A stretch of 64,000 nt of DNA from Jiangella rhizosphaerae (GCF_003579925.1 NZ_QUAL01000190.1:1-64000), one strand, 5' to 3'. Shown: positions 18,447 through 26,787, counted from the stretch's first letter. Translations and numbers: made by a program. The notes: a model not told the origin generated them from the sequence alone.

Positions 18447-19286
18447 ATGACGACCGCTCCGGTAGCTGCTACCTACGCGACCGCCGATGGCGCGGCGAGG
18501 TTCCTGGTCGCACGGCAGCTCACTATCGATCCCTCGATGACATGCCGAGAGATCGCATCCATGCTGTTGCAGGAGCCCGGCCTTCCGACCGGCGGCATAG
18601 ACCTCGCCTTCGGGGGTCTGATGGTCGGTCTTCCCAGCGCTGACGACGATGTGTGGAGTCCGACCAGGAAGTCGTTGACAGCAACGGTGACGGTCGAAGG
18701 TCGCTTCGATTGGCGCCCGCCACACCTCGACACGACATTTGGCGAGCTCGAGGGCACTGCCGACGCCGGCTTCTGTCCACGCCCGGAGGCAGGCCTCACC
18801 CTCATCCTCACCGGTCCGTTCGGTGGTGGAGGCGCCGTCGATTGGCCACAACTGATCGACCTGCTCCAGACCGCGCACGACTATCTGTACACCTGCCTCG
18901 ACGAGGCGGTCACCTTCGTCGGAGGAGCGGTCCTCGTCCGGCAACACGCGCAGCGTGCACTATCGGCCATCGGCAATGGTCTGCGTGCAGTCCGCGTCCT
19001 GTACGACCGCGGTGCCCTACCAGACCCCGACACGCTGGACATCTTCCTGGACAGGTCGCCGCACCTCGACGCCGTGCCCCTATCGATACACCTTGACGAC
19101 GACTGATATAGCCAGGCTGGCCAATCACATCTATCGGCTGTGCGATGGTCTGAGGCTTGGGACGAGACCGAGGCGGAGCAGGCGGCACGCGACCTGAAAG
19201 AACGGCTCGACGACCTCTTGAGGCTGGTTCAGCGGGGCAAGCCGATTCCAACCGAGGTGGATCCCGCATGGCGCCTTCCGTCCTGA
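18447..19286 (+). pseudogene. Hypothetical protein with an in-frame TGA
   Basis: The ATG at 18447 opens a frame for a 219-residue product ending at TGA 19104-19106 (MTTAPVAATYATADGAARFL onward). The same frame continues after the stop with another 60 coherent residues (AWDETEAEQAARDLKERLDD, LLRLVQRGKPIPTEVDPAWR) to TGA at 19284. This suggests a single base change has split a 279-residue protein. No family is recognised, though it resembles actinobacterial hypothetical proteins with a late helical segment. No clear ribosome site. It follows the tRNA scar and may be cargo of the lost element. Confidence 0.5.
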
Positions 19287-19336
19287 CCAGGCAGCTGCCT
19301 ACGGTTAACCTCCACGCAGCCTCGCCGGCGTCACCA

Positions 19337-19609
19337 TCAGGATGGGTGCGCGGCGTGCAGTGCGGCTCGACGCCGCGCGTACTCCTCTTCGTCGATCTCG
19401 CCTCGGGCGAACCGTTCCGCCAGGATCTCTTCCGGTGCCGGCCGCGGCGCCGCGGGAGTGGTGCCCTGTCCGCGGCCGGTGTCGCCCGAGCGGTCCGGGT
19501 AGCGGACGAGTGCCACCACGCCCGCGATCACGAGTCCCCAGAAGATCACCATGCTGAACGTCATGAGGACGTAGCCCCATCCGCTCATGTGGTCGGAGTA
19601 CCAGAACAT
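19337..19609 (-). CDS. Membrane-anchored SHOCT-domain protein
   Basis: 90 residues. MFWYSDHMSGWGYVLMTFSM begins one strong membrane span (VIFWGLVIAGVVALV). A linker leads to a C-terminal SHOCT motif (PEEILAERFARGEIDEEEYA). This architecture is common in actinobacterial stress and dormancy loci. ATG at 19609 is preceded by GGGAGGTGCCGGCA. It lies 31 bp downstream of the truncated SDR gene on the same strand. Confidence 0.75.
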   Translation of the reverse strand: MFWYSDHMSGWGYVLMTFSMVIFWGLVIAGVVALVRYPDRSGDTGRGQGTTPAAPRPAPEEILAERFARGEIDEEEYARRRAALHAAHPS

Positions 19610-19640
19610 TGCCGGCACCTCCCTACTGATGATGAATGCT

Positions 19641-20147
19641 CTAACGGGCGAGGTAGCCGCCGTCGATGTAGAGCTCGAGGCCGGTGACGAAGGACGCGTC
19701 GTCGCCGGCGAGGTAGGCGACACCGGCAGCGATCTCGTCCGGTCGGCCGAGCCGGCCCATGGGCGTCAGGTCGATCATCGTCCGCTCGAACGGGGTGCCT
19801 TTGGCCTGCTCGAGCATGGGGGTATCGATGAACCCGGGATGGACGGAGTTGACGGTGGCGAGGTCGCCCATGCCGGCGTTGTTGACGAGGATGTCCAGGC
19901 CGCCGTATTCGTCGACGGCGTGCCGTACGGCAGCCGACCAGTCCTGCTCGGACGTGACGTCGAGGTGGACGTACGACGCCCGTCCGCCGGCTTCGGTCAC
20001 GGCCTTGACGGCCGACGTGCCCGGCTCGTCGTTCACGTCGGTGGCGACGACGGCCGCGCCTTCGGCCGCGAGCCGCTCGAGGATGGCCCGGCCGATGCCG
20101 CTGGCGGCGCCGGTCACCAGCGCCACCCGTCCATCGAGTCTGTTCAT
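19641..20147 (-). pseudogene. Short-chain dehydrogenase with the catalytic middle deleted
   Basis: 168 residues instead of about 250. The N-terminal Rossmann part is intact (VALVTGAASGIGRAI, DILVNNAG) and so is the C-terminal part (NSVHPGFIDTPM, GRLGRPDEIAAGVAYLAGDD, YIDGGYLAR). The two are fused directly (GDLATV to NSVHPGF), removing the segment that carries the catalytic Ser and the YxxxK motif. The deletion is in frame, so a product can be made, but it should lack dehydrogenase activity. Confidence 0.8.
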
Positions 20148-20173
20148 GGTCGGTTCCTCAGGTCGTGAGCCCG

Positions 20174-20208
20174 GACGTCCGAGCCACTGGGATCGTGGCT
20201 CGGACGTC
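20174..20208. terminator. 14-bp perfect inverted repeat between doxX and the SDR remnant
   Basis: GACGTCCGAGCCAC, a 7-base loop and GTGGCTCGGACGTC form a perfect 14-bp stem 18 bp after the doxX stop and before the SDR start on the same strand. No T-run follows. Position and strength fit a terminator for doxX; a regulatory dyad is the alternative. Confidence 0.6.
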
Positions 20209-20225
20209 TGCCGGCTCGACGGGCA

Positions 20226-20807
20226 TCAGATCAGCCAGCGGTTCTTCTGGACGAACGGGATGCGCTCCCAGAGGCGGCCCAGTCCGAGGTAGCGGCCCGA
20301 GAAGGTGAGAGCCAGGACCACGATCATCAGCGCCTCGGTGATGTGCTCGTCCATGAACGGGTTGTTGTCCAGCGGCAGCGACGCCAGGTACATCATGCCG
20401 AGCAGGAGCACGCCGGCGACGGCGGCGATGCGCATGCCGATGCCGAGGATCAGCGCGAGCCCGATGCCGAGCAGGCCGATCATGAAGAGCCAGTCGGCCC
20501 AGGTCTGGCCGGCCAGGTCGTTGAAGAAGTCGCCGAACGGGCCTTCGACGCCGGAAAGGTATCCGGTGGTGGGGCTGCCGCCGTCGATCCAGGCGTTCTC
20601 GGCCGGGGTGGCGTAGCCGAGGCCGAACGTCTTGTCGAGGAACGCCCAGAGGAAGGTCCAGCCGAGTGCCAGCCGCAGGGCGGCCAGCACGTACTGGAGC
20701 GCGACCGGGCGGACGTCCGGGTGAGTGGTGCCGGTCGTGGTCACCGGCGCGGTGCGCTGACGCGGGAGGTTCCGGATCGGCGCGTCGTGGCTGCTGGACG
20801 TGGTCAT
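20226..20807 (-). CDS. DoxX-family membrane protein
   Basis: 193 residues with four predicted membrane spans (VALQYVLAALRLALGWTFLW, WLFMIGLLGIGLALILGIG, AAVAGVLLLGMMYL, EALMIVVLALTF). DoxX proteins are small quinone- or redox-partner-type membrane proteins linked to oxidative stress or thiosulfate oxidation. The ATG at 20807 is preceded by GAAGGGGCAGGACG. Two DevR-like boxes lie upstream at 20906-20941, which places it in the dormancy regulon. Confidence 0.85.
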   Translation of the reverse strand: MTTSSSHDAPIRNLPRQRTAPVTTTGTTHPDVRPVALQYVLAALRLALGWTFLWAFLDKTFGLGYATPAENAWIDGGSPTTGYLSGVEGPFGDFFNDLAGQTWADWLFMIGLLGIGLALILGIGMRIAAVAGVLLLGMMYLASLPLDNNPFMDEHITEALMIVVLALTFSGRYLGLGRLWERIPFVQKNRWLI

Positions 20808-20905
20808 CGTCCTGCCCCTTCTCGATGTCGCCGGCCTCTCCGGCGCTGGTTCCAGTCCACCGCTCGGGGCCGGTTCACCGCTGCTGCCCAAGGTCGCCCG
20901 CCCGG

Positions 20906-20941
20906 AGGACCTTGGTCATCTGGGCGTGGGACCGACGGCTC
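20906..20941 (-). promoter_or_regulatory. Paired DevR-like boxes upstream of doxX
   Basis: Two 14-bp elements spaced 22 bp apart (start to start): AGGACCTTGGTCAT (20906, 9/14 match to the consensus GGGACCTTCGGCCC) and GGGACCGACGGCTC (20928, 11/14). A 21-22 bp spacing, two helical turns, recurs at other pairs in this window. They are about 100 bp upstream of doxX. Confidence 0.5.
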
Positions 20942-21364
20942 ACACCGCTGCGCGCCGGGGTGGGATGCGGCGGCCACGAACGATCTCGGGCCGGATCCGG
21001 ATGTAGTGCGGCCGGCCCCCCAGCGCCCACGGTGTCAGTCCGAGCGTTGCCAGCCGACGCCGCTCGGACTCGTGCCCGACGGCCTCCGCTCGGCCGATGA
21101 ACACCACTGACCAACCGGTCAGGGTCGTCTCGTCGTACTGGTCGCCCTCGAACGCCACGACGGCCGATCGCGCCGCCTGCGCCAGTTTGGAGCCCATACC
21201 GGTCCGGATGATCACGTCCTCGCCGTCGAGCACGAAGTTCACCGGCTCGATCGCCGGCAGCGCGCCTTCGGTGAAGACGATGCGCCGATCGGGACGGTTC
21301 TCAGCAAGGCGAAGCAGGACTGCCGGTCGAGTTTCTCGAGCCCGGCGGAGTCGGCATGAAGCAT
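20940..21364 (-). pseudogene. Pyridoxamine 5'-phosphate oxidase-like flavin-binding protein, frameshifted
   Basis: The N-terminus reads MLHADSAGLEKLDRQSCFAL then LRTVPIG in one frame. From about 21283 the rest continues in another frame (RIVFTEGALPAIEPVNFVLD, then GWSVVFIGRAEAVG). Adding one base in the GGCGC run restores VPIGRIVFTEG, the normal split-barrel sequence, so one base has been lost or miscalled. An intact relative is at 39653. Such proteins bind FMN or F420. A strong DevR-like box lies 46 bp upstream. Confidence 0.75.
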
Positions 21365-21409
21365 CGTGTTCACGCACCGAGCATCCGGCGCGAGAACGAC
21401 CGGCGGCCA

Positions 21410-21423
21410 GGGGCGAAGGTCCT
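21410..21423 (-). promoter_or_regulatory. DevR-like box for the flavin-binding protein gene
   Basis: On the minus strand the site reads AGGACCTTCGCCCC, 12 of 14 matches to the consensus of this window. It is 46 bp upstream of the start at 21364 and may also act with the site at 21459 toward the divergent devR gene. Confidence 0.6.
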
Positions 21424-21458
21424 CGGCGACATGAAGAGGACACCGGCCCATGCCGTAG

Positions 21459-21500
21459 AGGTCATTGGTCCTCACCGGACGCCCCGCTCGGCGGTAGCGT
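21459..21500 (+). promoter_or_regulatory. devR promoter: weak DevR box plus TAGCGT -10
   Basis: AGGTCATTGGTCCT (21459-21472) is a degenerate, palindromic DevR-like site (8/14). TAGCGT at 21495-21500 is identical to the -10-like hexamer at four other promoters here. Seven bases later is GTG 21508, so the message is probably leaderless. The arrangement implies autoregulation, as in M. tuberculosis. Confidence 0.55.
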
Positions 21501-21507
21501 CGTGATC

Positions 21508-22173
21508 GTGGACAGCGGCCGTGTGATCAAGGTCTTCCTGCTCGACGACCACGAGGTGGTCCGCCGCGGCGTCGCCGCCCTGCTCGAGACCGAACCCGAC
21601 ATCGAGGTCATCGGCGAGGCCGGCACCGCCGAACAGGCCATCGCCCGCATCCCGGCCCTGCGCCCCGACGTCGCCATCCTCGACGTCCGCCTCCCCGACG
21701 GCGACGGCGTCACCGTCTGCCGCGAGATGCGGTCGCGACTGCCCGGCCTGCAGTGCCTCATGTTCACCTCCTTCGCCGACGACGACGCCCTCTTCGACGC
21801 CGTCATGGCCGGCGCCGCCGGCTACGTGCTCAAACAGGTCCACGGCACCGACCTCATCGGCGCCGTCCGCGCCCTGGCCGAAGGCAAGTCCCTCCTCGAC
21901 CCCGACAGCACCGCCCGCATGCTGGCCCGTCTGCGCGACCGCGCCACCCGCACCGACCCCCTGGCCGCCCTCACCGACCAGGAGCGCCGCATCCTCGACC
22001 TCATCGGCGAAGGCCTCACCAACCGCCAGATCGGCGAACGCATGTTCCTGGCCGAGAAGACCATCAAGAACTACGTCTCCAACCTTCTCGCCAAGCTCGA
22101 CATGAACCGCCGCACCCAGGCCGCGGCCCTGTCCGCCCAGCTCAAGGCCGAGCAGCATCACCGCGACGACTGA
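21508..22173 (+). CDS. devR: DevR/DosR-type response regulator
   Basis: 221 residues, NarL/FixJ class. The receiver has the acidic pair DD at 13-14 and the phospho-acceptor D59 in AILDVRLPDGDG. The C-terminal LuxR helix-turn-helix reads LTDQERRILDLIGEGLTNRQ, then EKTIKNYVSNLLAKLDMNRR, matching the DNA-reading helix of mycobacterial DosR (EKTVKNYVS). It should bind the GGGACCTTCGGCCC boxes found through this window. Starts at GTG 21502, 21508 and 21523 are possible; 21508 sits 7 bp after the -10. Its 3' end overlaps devS by 32 bp, tail to tail. Confidence 0.93.
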   Translation: MDSGRVIKVFLLDDHEVVRRGVAALLETEPDIEVIGEAGTAEQAIARIPALRPDVAILDVRLPDGDGVTVCREMRSRLPGLQCLMFTSFADDDALFDAVMAGAAGYVLKQVHGTDLIGAVRALAEGKSLLDPDSTARMLARLRDRATRTDPLAALTDQERRILDLIGEGLTNRQIGERMFLAEKTIKNYVSNLLAKLDMNRRTQAAALSAQLKAEQHHRDD

Positions 22174-23857
22174 GCGGCACCTGCCAGCGGACCACCGTCC
22201 CGCCGCCGTTCCCGGCGGCCTCGAACGATCCGCCCAGTTGCTCGGCCCGCTGCGCCAGGTTGGCCAGCCCACTGTGCCGACGCTGCGCGGGCAACCCGAT
22301 CCCGTCGTCGGTCACCTGAAGCGTCAGGTTTCCGTCCGCGACGGCGACGGTCACCTCGGTCCGTGTGGCCCTGGCGTGCCGGACGACGTTGGACAGCGAC
22401 TCCTGCAGCACCGGCACCAGCTGGTCGGCGATCTCGTCCGCGACGGCGTTGTCCAGCTCACCGATCATCTGCAGGCCGGGTGCGAACCCAAGCTGCTCGC
22501 GAGCCGACTCCACCACGGCGACCAGCCGACCCCGCAGCGTCGTCGCCTCGTCGTCCTTGGACGACTGCAGCGCGAAGATGGTCGAGCGGATCTGCCGGAT
22601 GGTGGCGTCGAGGTCGTCGACCGTACGTTCCACCCGGCCGGCGAGGTCCGGCCGATCGATCAACCGAGCGACGGCAGTCAAGCTCATGGCGCTGGCGAAC
22701 AACCGTTGGACCACGACGTCGTGCAGGTCGCGGGCGATCCGCTCGCGGTCGTCGACCAACCCGTGGCGTTCCGCTTCCTTACGTGCGTCGGCCAGCTCCA
22801 GCCCTACCGCGGCCTGGTTGCCGAACGCGTGCAGCATCCGGATCTCCGCAGCGGTGAAGGGTGGCTCGCCGCGCCAGCGGACCAGCACCAGTACGCCACG
22901 CATCCGCGGCTGCGCGCCCAGCGGGACCAGCAGGGCCGGGCCGTCCGGAAGCCGTTCCAACAGCGGCGACGGCTCCGCGCCCTGACGGTGCTCGTCGACG
23001 GCCCGCGGCTCGCCGGACGCGAGCACCGCCGCGGAGAGCGTGCCCTCGGCGGCGAACTCCAGGCCGGCCACGGCTGGTGCGCTCGCACCTTCGGCGGCCA
23101 CGACGCGCAACCGGCGGTCGTCGGCCGGCGCCACGACGACCGTGGTGTGCGCCGCTCCCATCGCACCAGCATGCGCGGCGATGGAACGGATGACATGGTC
23201 GGTGTCGGTCCCGGACAGCAGCGCCTGGGTCACCTCGGCCGATGCGTCGAGCCACAGCTCACGGCGCCGGGTGGCATCGTAGAGCCGGGCGTTCTCGATG
23301 GCGATGCCGGCCGCGGTGGCCAGCGCCTTCACGATCGTCTCGTCCTGCTCGTCGAAGTCGCGGCCGCCGTTCTTCTCCGTCAGGTAGAGGTTGCCGAAGA
23401 CCTCGTCGCGGACCCGGATCGGGACACCGAGGAAGCTGTGCATCGGTGGATGGCCCTCCGGGAACCCGTACGACTCGGGATGCGCGGAGATCTCCGGCAG
23501 CCGCAGCGTCTCGGGCTCCTTGATCAGCAGGCCGAGGAGGCCGCGCCCGTGAGGCCAATGCGCGATGCGGGCGATCTCCTCTTCGCCGATCCCCACCGGG
23601 ACGAACTGGGCCAGCTGTCCGTCCTCGCCTATCACTCCGAGCGCGCCGTACCGGCAGTCGACGAGGTCGGTCCCGGCTTCGACGATGCGCCGCAGGACGC
23701 TCTCGAGGTCGAGCTCTCTTCCGATCGACACCACGGCCTCGAGCAGCGCGTGCACGCCGTCACGCGCGGCGACGACGGCCTGCAACCGGGACTGCACCTC
23801 ACCCAGCAGCTCGTCCAGCGGGAGCTTGGGCAGGAGTTGCTCGGACTCGGACACCAT
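22142..23857 (-). CDS. devS: DevS/DosT-type GAF sensor histidine kinase
   Basis: 571 residues: GAF-A about 55-195, GAF-B about 215-355, HisKA_3 dimerisation with phospho-histidine H379 (RERIARDLHD), then a HATPase domain (LQESLSNVVRHARA, VTDDGIGLP). GAF-A carries GHPPMHSFLGVPIRVRDEVF, the region that holds the haem-ligand histidine in mycobacterial DosS and DosT; H136 or H140 is the candidate. It probably senses oxygen, NO or redox state and phosphorylates DevR. It is convergent with devR rather than in one operon. Confidence 0.92.
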   Translation of the reverse strand: MVSESEQLLPKLPLDELLGEVQSRLQAVVAARDGVHALLEAVVSIGRELDLESVLRRIVEAGTDLVDCRYGALGVIGEDGQLAQFVPVGIGEEEIARIAHWPHGRGLLGLLIKEPETLRLPEISAHPESYGFPEGHPPMHSFLGVPIRVRDEVFGNLYLTEKNGGRDFDEQDETIVKALATAAGIAIENARLYDATRRRELWLDASAEVTQALLSGTDTDHVIRSIAAHAGAMGAAHTTVVVAPADDRRLRVVAAEGASAPAVAGLEFAAEGTLSAAVLASGEPRAVDEHRQGAEPSPLLERLPDGPALLVPLGAQPRMRGVLVLVRWRGEPPFTAAEIRMLHAFGNQAAVGLELADARKEAERHGLVDDRERIARDLHDVVVQRLFASAMSLTAVARLIDRPDLAGRVERTVDDLDATIRQIRSTIFALQSSKDDEATTLRGRLVAVVESAREQLGFAPGLQMIGELDNAVADEIADQLVPVLQESLSNVVRHARATRTEVTVAVADGNLTLQVTDDGIGLPAQRRHSGLANLAQRAEQLGGSFEAAGNGGGTVVRWQVPLSRRGDAARP

Positions 23858-23864
23858 GACGACC

Positions 23865-23903
23865 CCCTCCTACCCGTGGGATCAGTCTTCCACGGGAGGA
23901 GGG
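23865..23903 (-). promoter_or_regulatory. Hairpin enclosing the devS ribosome-binding site
   Basis: On the minus strand CCCTCCTCCCGTGG pairs with CCACGGGTAGGAGGG (14 bp, one bulged T, 10-base loop). The 3' arm contains the GGAGG ribosome site, and the devS ATG lies 7 bases beyond the arm. The hairpin could act as terminator of the DUF1918 gene and as a translation control on devS. A U-run is absent. Confidence 0.55.
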
Positions 23904-23944
23904 TGGCTGCCCGGCACGACCGTCGCCGACACCGACACCGACGC

Positions 23945-24157
23945 TCATGGCTGCATCTGCGCCAGATGGCGCCGCTGGTGGTGAACTGCCGCGTCCGGAC
24001 CCGGGAAGATGAGTGTCACGGCACCGTCATCGGACCATCGCACGACATAGGGCGGCTCGCCTCCGGCGCCTCGCACCTCGAGGACTTCGCCGTCGCGACC
24101 GTGCTCGCCGAGCAGGTGGCCCTTGATCAGGATGCGATCGCCGACATGTGCACGCAT
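23945..24157 (-). CDS. DUF1918 protein
   Basis: 70 residues, MRAHVGDRILIKGHLLGEHG onward, with PPYVVRWSDDGAVTLIFPGP near the C-terminus, the hallmark of DUF1918. This small SH3-like barrel family is frequent in actinobacterial stress loci; its function is unknown. The ATG at 24157 is preceded by a GAGGAGG site. It is divergent from the GH65 gene and shares the DevR-box pair at 24208-24242, and it lies upstream of devS. Confidence 0.85.
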   Translation of the reverse strand: MRAHVGDRILIKGHLLGEHGRDGEVLEVRGAGGEPPYVVRWSDDGAVTLIFPGPDAAVHHQRRHLAQMQP

Positions 24158-24207
24158 GAGTCGCACCTCCTCACTTCCAGGCTCCCGCTGCGCCGTCCAC
24201 GCGGGCA

Positions 24208-24272
24208 GGGCCGAACGTCCCACCAGCGGGGTCCCTTGGCCCTGCCGGAGCGGCTCCCCTGGTGGCTAGCGT
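24208..24272 (+). promoter_or_regulatory. Divergent promoter with two DevR-like boxes and TAGCGT -10 (GH65/DUF1918)
   Basis: Box 1, GGGCCGAACGTCCC (24208-24221), matches the reverse-complement consensus at 13/14. Box 2, GGGTCCCTTGGCCC (24229-24242), matches at 11/14. They are 21 bp apart. TAGCGT at 24267-24272 lies 24 bp after box 2, and ATG 24280 follows 7 bp later, suggesting a leaderless GH65 message. Confidence 0.7.
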
Positions 24273-24279
24273 CGAAGAC

Positions 24280-26766
24280 ATGCTCCGGCGTGAACCCGTC
24301 GAGCTGCCCGAGCGCAGCTACCCGCGCGAGCCGTGGCGGCTCGTCGAATCCCGGTTCCATCCCCGCCACACCGCGCGGACGGAGACCGTGTTCGCGCTCT
24401 CCAACGGCTATCTGGGGGTGCGTGGCACGCACGACGACGGCCGGCCGGTGTTCTCGCCCGGCACGTTCGTGAACGGCTTCCACGAGACGTGGCCGATCAC
24501 GCACGCCGAGGAGGCGTACGGCCTGGCCCGTACGGGTCAGACGATCGTCAACGTGCCGGACGCCAGTGCGCTCGTGCTGTTCGTCGATGACGAGCCGTTG
24601 GTGCTGCCGGTGACGAGGGTCCGTGAGTATGGCCGCGTGCTCGACATGCGCGCAGGCACGCTCACGCGTGAGTTGCTGTGGTCGACACCGGCCGGCAAGC
24701 ACGTGCGGGTGCGCTCGACCCGGCTGGTTTCGTTGCATCACCGCCATCTCATGGCGATCGACTACGAGGTCACCGTGCTCGATCACGCCGCACCCGTCGT
24801 GATCCGCTCCATGCTGGTGAACCACCAGGACCGCCGGCGGACCGATGACGAGGTGACGCGGACCGCCGACCCGCGGCTGGGCACCGTGTTTCCCCGAAGG
24901 GTGCTCGACCTGCGCACCCGGCGCGTCGAGGGCGGCCGGTTCGTGGTCGGCTACCGGACGGTGGGCAGCGGGATGACCTTGGGCATCGGCGTGGACCACC
25001 GGGTCCAGGTCGCCGACGGTCACGATGTCACCAGCCGCGTCGATCCCGACCTGAGCGAGACCGTCATCCGGATCGATGCCGCCGCCGGAGTTCCCCTGCG
25101 GGTCACGAAGTACGTGGCGTACCACACGTCCCGATCCGCGGAGACCGACGATCTCGCCGACCGCTGCGAACGCACCCTCGACCGGGCCGCGGACGAGGGC
25201 TTCACCACACTCCTCACGCAGCAGCGAGCCGAGCTCGACCGGTTCTGGGAGCGAGCCGACGTCCAGGTCGACGAACGCGGCGACACCGGCGATTCCGTGG
25301 CCCTGCAGCAGGCCGTGCGGTGGAACCTCTTCCAGATCGCCCAGGCCACCTGGCGGGCCGAAGGCAGCGGCGTACCGGCCAAGGGGCTCACGTCACCGGC
25401 GTACGAGGGGCACTACTTCTGGGACACCGAGATGTACGTGCTGCCGTTCCTCTGCTACACGCAGCCGCGCATCGCCCGCAACCTGCTCCGCTTCCGGCAC
25501 GACATGCTGCCCCGGGCGCGGCACCGCGCCGATGAGCTCGACCTCACGGGTGCGGCGTTCCCGTGGCGCACGATCAACGGCGAGGAGGCATCGGCGTACT
25601 ACGAGGCCGGCACCGCCCAGTTCCATCTCAACGCCGACATCGCCTACGCCCTGCGCCGCTACGTCGACGTCCGCGGCGACCCGGGATTCCTGGCCGAGGC
25701 CGGCGCCGAGCTGCTGGTCGAGTCCGCCCGGATGTGGGCCGACCTGGGCTTCTACGGTGACGACGGCGCCTTCCACATCCACGGCGTCACCGGCCCGGAC
25801 GAGTACACGACGGTGGTCGACGACAACGCCTACACCAACCTGATGGCCCGTGAGAACCTGCGTGACGCCGCGAGCGTCGTGGAACGCATCCGCCGCGACG
25901 ACCCGGCCGAGTACGCGGCACTGGCCGACGCCGTCGGGCTGCGGCCGGAGGAGGCGAAGACCTGGCGGCGCGCCGCCGCCGCCATGGCGATCCCCTACGA
26001 CGAGCAGCGCGGCATCCACCCGCAGGACGCGGCCTTCCTGGACCGCGAGGTGTGGGACCTCGACTCCACCCCGCGGGAGAAGTTCCCGCTGCTGCTGCAC
26101 TACCACCCGCTGGTCATCTACCGCCGTCAGGTCGTGAAACAGGCCGACGTCGTGCTGGCGATGTTCCTGCTGGGCGACGAGTTCACGGCCGAGCAGAAGC
26201 GACGCAACTTCGAGTACTACGAGCGGCTCACGACCGGCGACTCGTCGCTGTCGGCGTGCGTGCAGGCCATCGTCGCGGCGGAGATCGGCGAGGAGAAGGC
26301 CGCCCTCGACTACTTCCGGTACGCCCTGCTGATGGACCTGGGCGACGTCGCGGGCAACGTCGCCAACGGCGTGCACATCGCTTCGGCCGGGGGTGTCTGG
26401 ATGGCCCTGGCCTACGGCTTCGCCGGGCTGCGCGACCGCGGCGGCGAGCTCGCGTTCACCCCACGTCTGCCGACGTCCTGGGCCCGGCTGCGGCTGCCGC
26501 TGCGCTTCCGCGACCGCCAACTGGAGATCACGCTGACCGAACGCCGGGAGACGTACCGGCTGGTCGAGGGCGAGCCACTCGACGTCACCGTGCGCGGGCA
26601 CCGCTACCGGCTCACCGCGGCCGAGCCGCTCGAGGTCAGTCCGCCGTCGTCGCCGTCGACGAGCGGCTTCGCCAGGCGTACCGAGGCGGGAGGTCCAACG
26701 GACATCGGCGGCGGGGACCATCGCCTCTCCACGGGTCGGGCGGACGGCGATGGACTGGAAGCGTGA
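24280..26766 (+). CDS. GH65 family glycoside phosphorylase (maltose/trehalose/kojibiose type)
   Basis: 828 residues from ATG 24280; a GTG at 24262 precedes the predicted transcription start. GH65 landmarks: YFWDTEMYVLPF, the general acid E508 in GPDEY, then DNAYTNLMA, and K620 in VVKQADVVLAM, the KQADV block typical of phosphorylases rather than hydrolases. It would split an alpha-linked disaccharide with phosphate to beta-glucose-1-phosphate plus glucose. Exact substrate unknown. GH65 proteins belong to the mycobacterial DosR regulon, and the HAD at 40024 would be the partner mutase. Hsp20 follows after 21 bp. Confidence 0.9.
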   Translation: MLRREPVELPERSYPREPWRLVESRFHPRHTARTETVFALSNGYLGVRGTHDDGRPVFSPGTFVNGFHETWPITHAEEAYGLARTGQTIVNVPDASALVLFVDDEPLVLPVTRVREYGRVLDMRAGTLTRELLWSTPAGKHVRVRSTRLVSLHHRHLMAIDYEVTVLDHAAPVVIRSMLVNHQDRRRTDDEVTRTADPRLGTVFPRRVLDLRTRRVEGGRFVVGYRTVGSGMTLGIGVDHRVQVADGHDVTSRVDPDLSETVIRIDAAAGVPLRVTKYVAYHTSRSAETDDLADRCERTLDRAADEGFTTLLTQQRAELDRFWERADVQVDERGDTGDSVALQQAVRWNLFQIAQATWRAEGSGVPAKGLTSPAYEGHYFWDTEMYVLPFLCYTQPRIARNLLRFRHDMLPRARHRADELDLTGAAFPWRTINGEEASAYYEAGTAQFHLNADIAYALRRYVDVRGDPGFLAEAGAELLVESARMWADLGFYGDDGAFHIHGVTGPDEYTTVVDDNAYTNLMARENLRDAASVVERIRRDDPAEYAALADAVGLRPEEAKTWRRAAAAMAIPYDEQRGIHPQDAAFLDREVWDLDSTPREKFPLLLHYHPLVIYRRQVVKQADVVLAMFLLGDEFTAEQKRRNFEYYERLTTGDSSLSACVQAIVAAEIGEEKAALDYFRYALLMDLGDVAGNVANGVHIASAGGVWMALAYGFAGLRDRGGELAFTPRLPTSWARLRLPLRFRDRQLEITLTERRETYRLVEGEPLDVTVRGHRYRLTAAEPLEVSPPSSPSTSGFARRTEAGGPTDIGGGDHRLSTGRADGDGLEA

Positions 26767-26787
26767 GCACGGAGAGGAGGTGAACAG

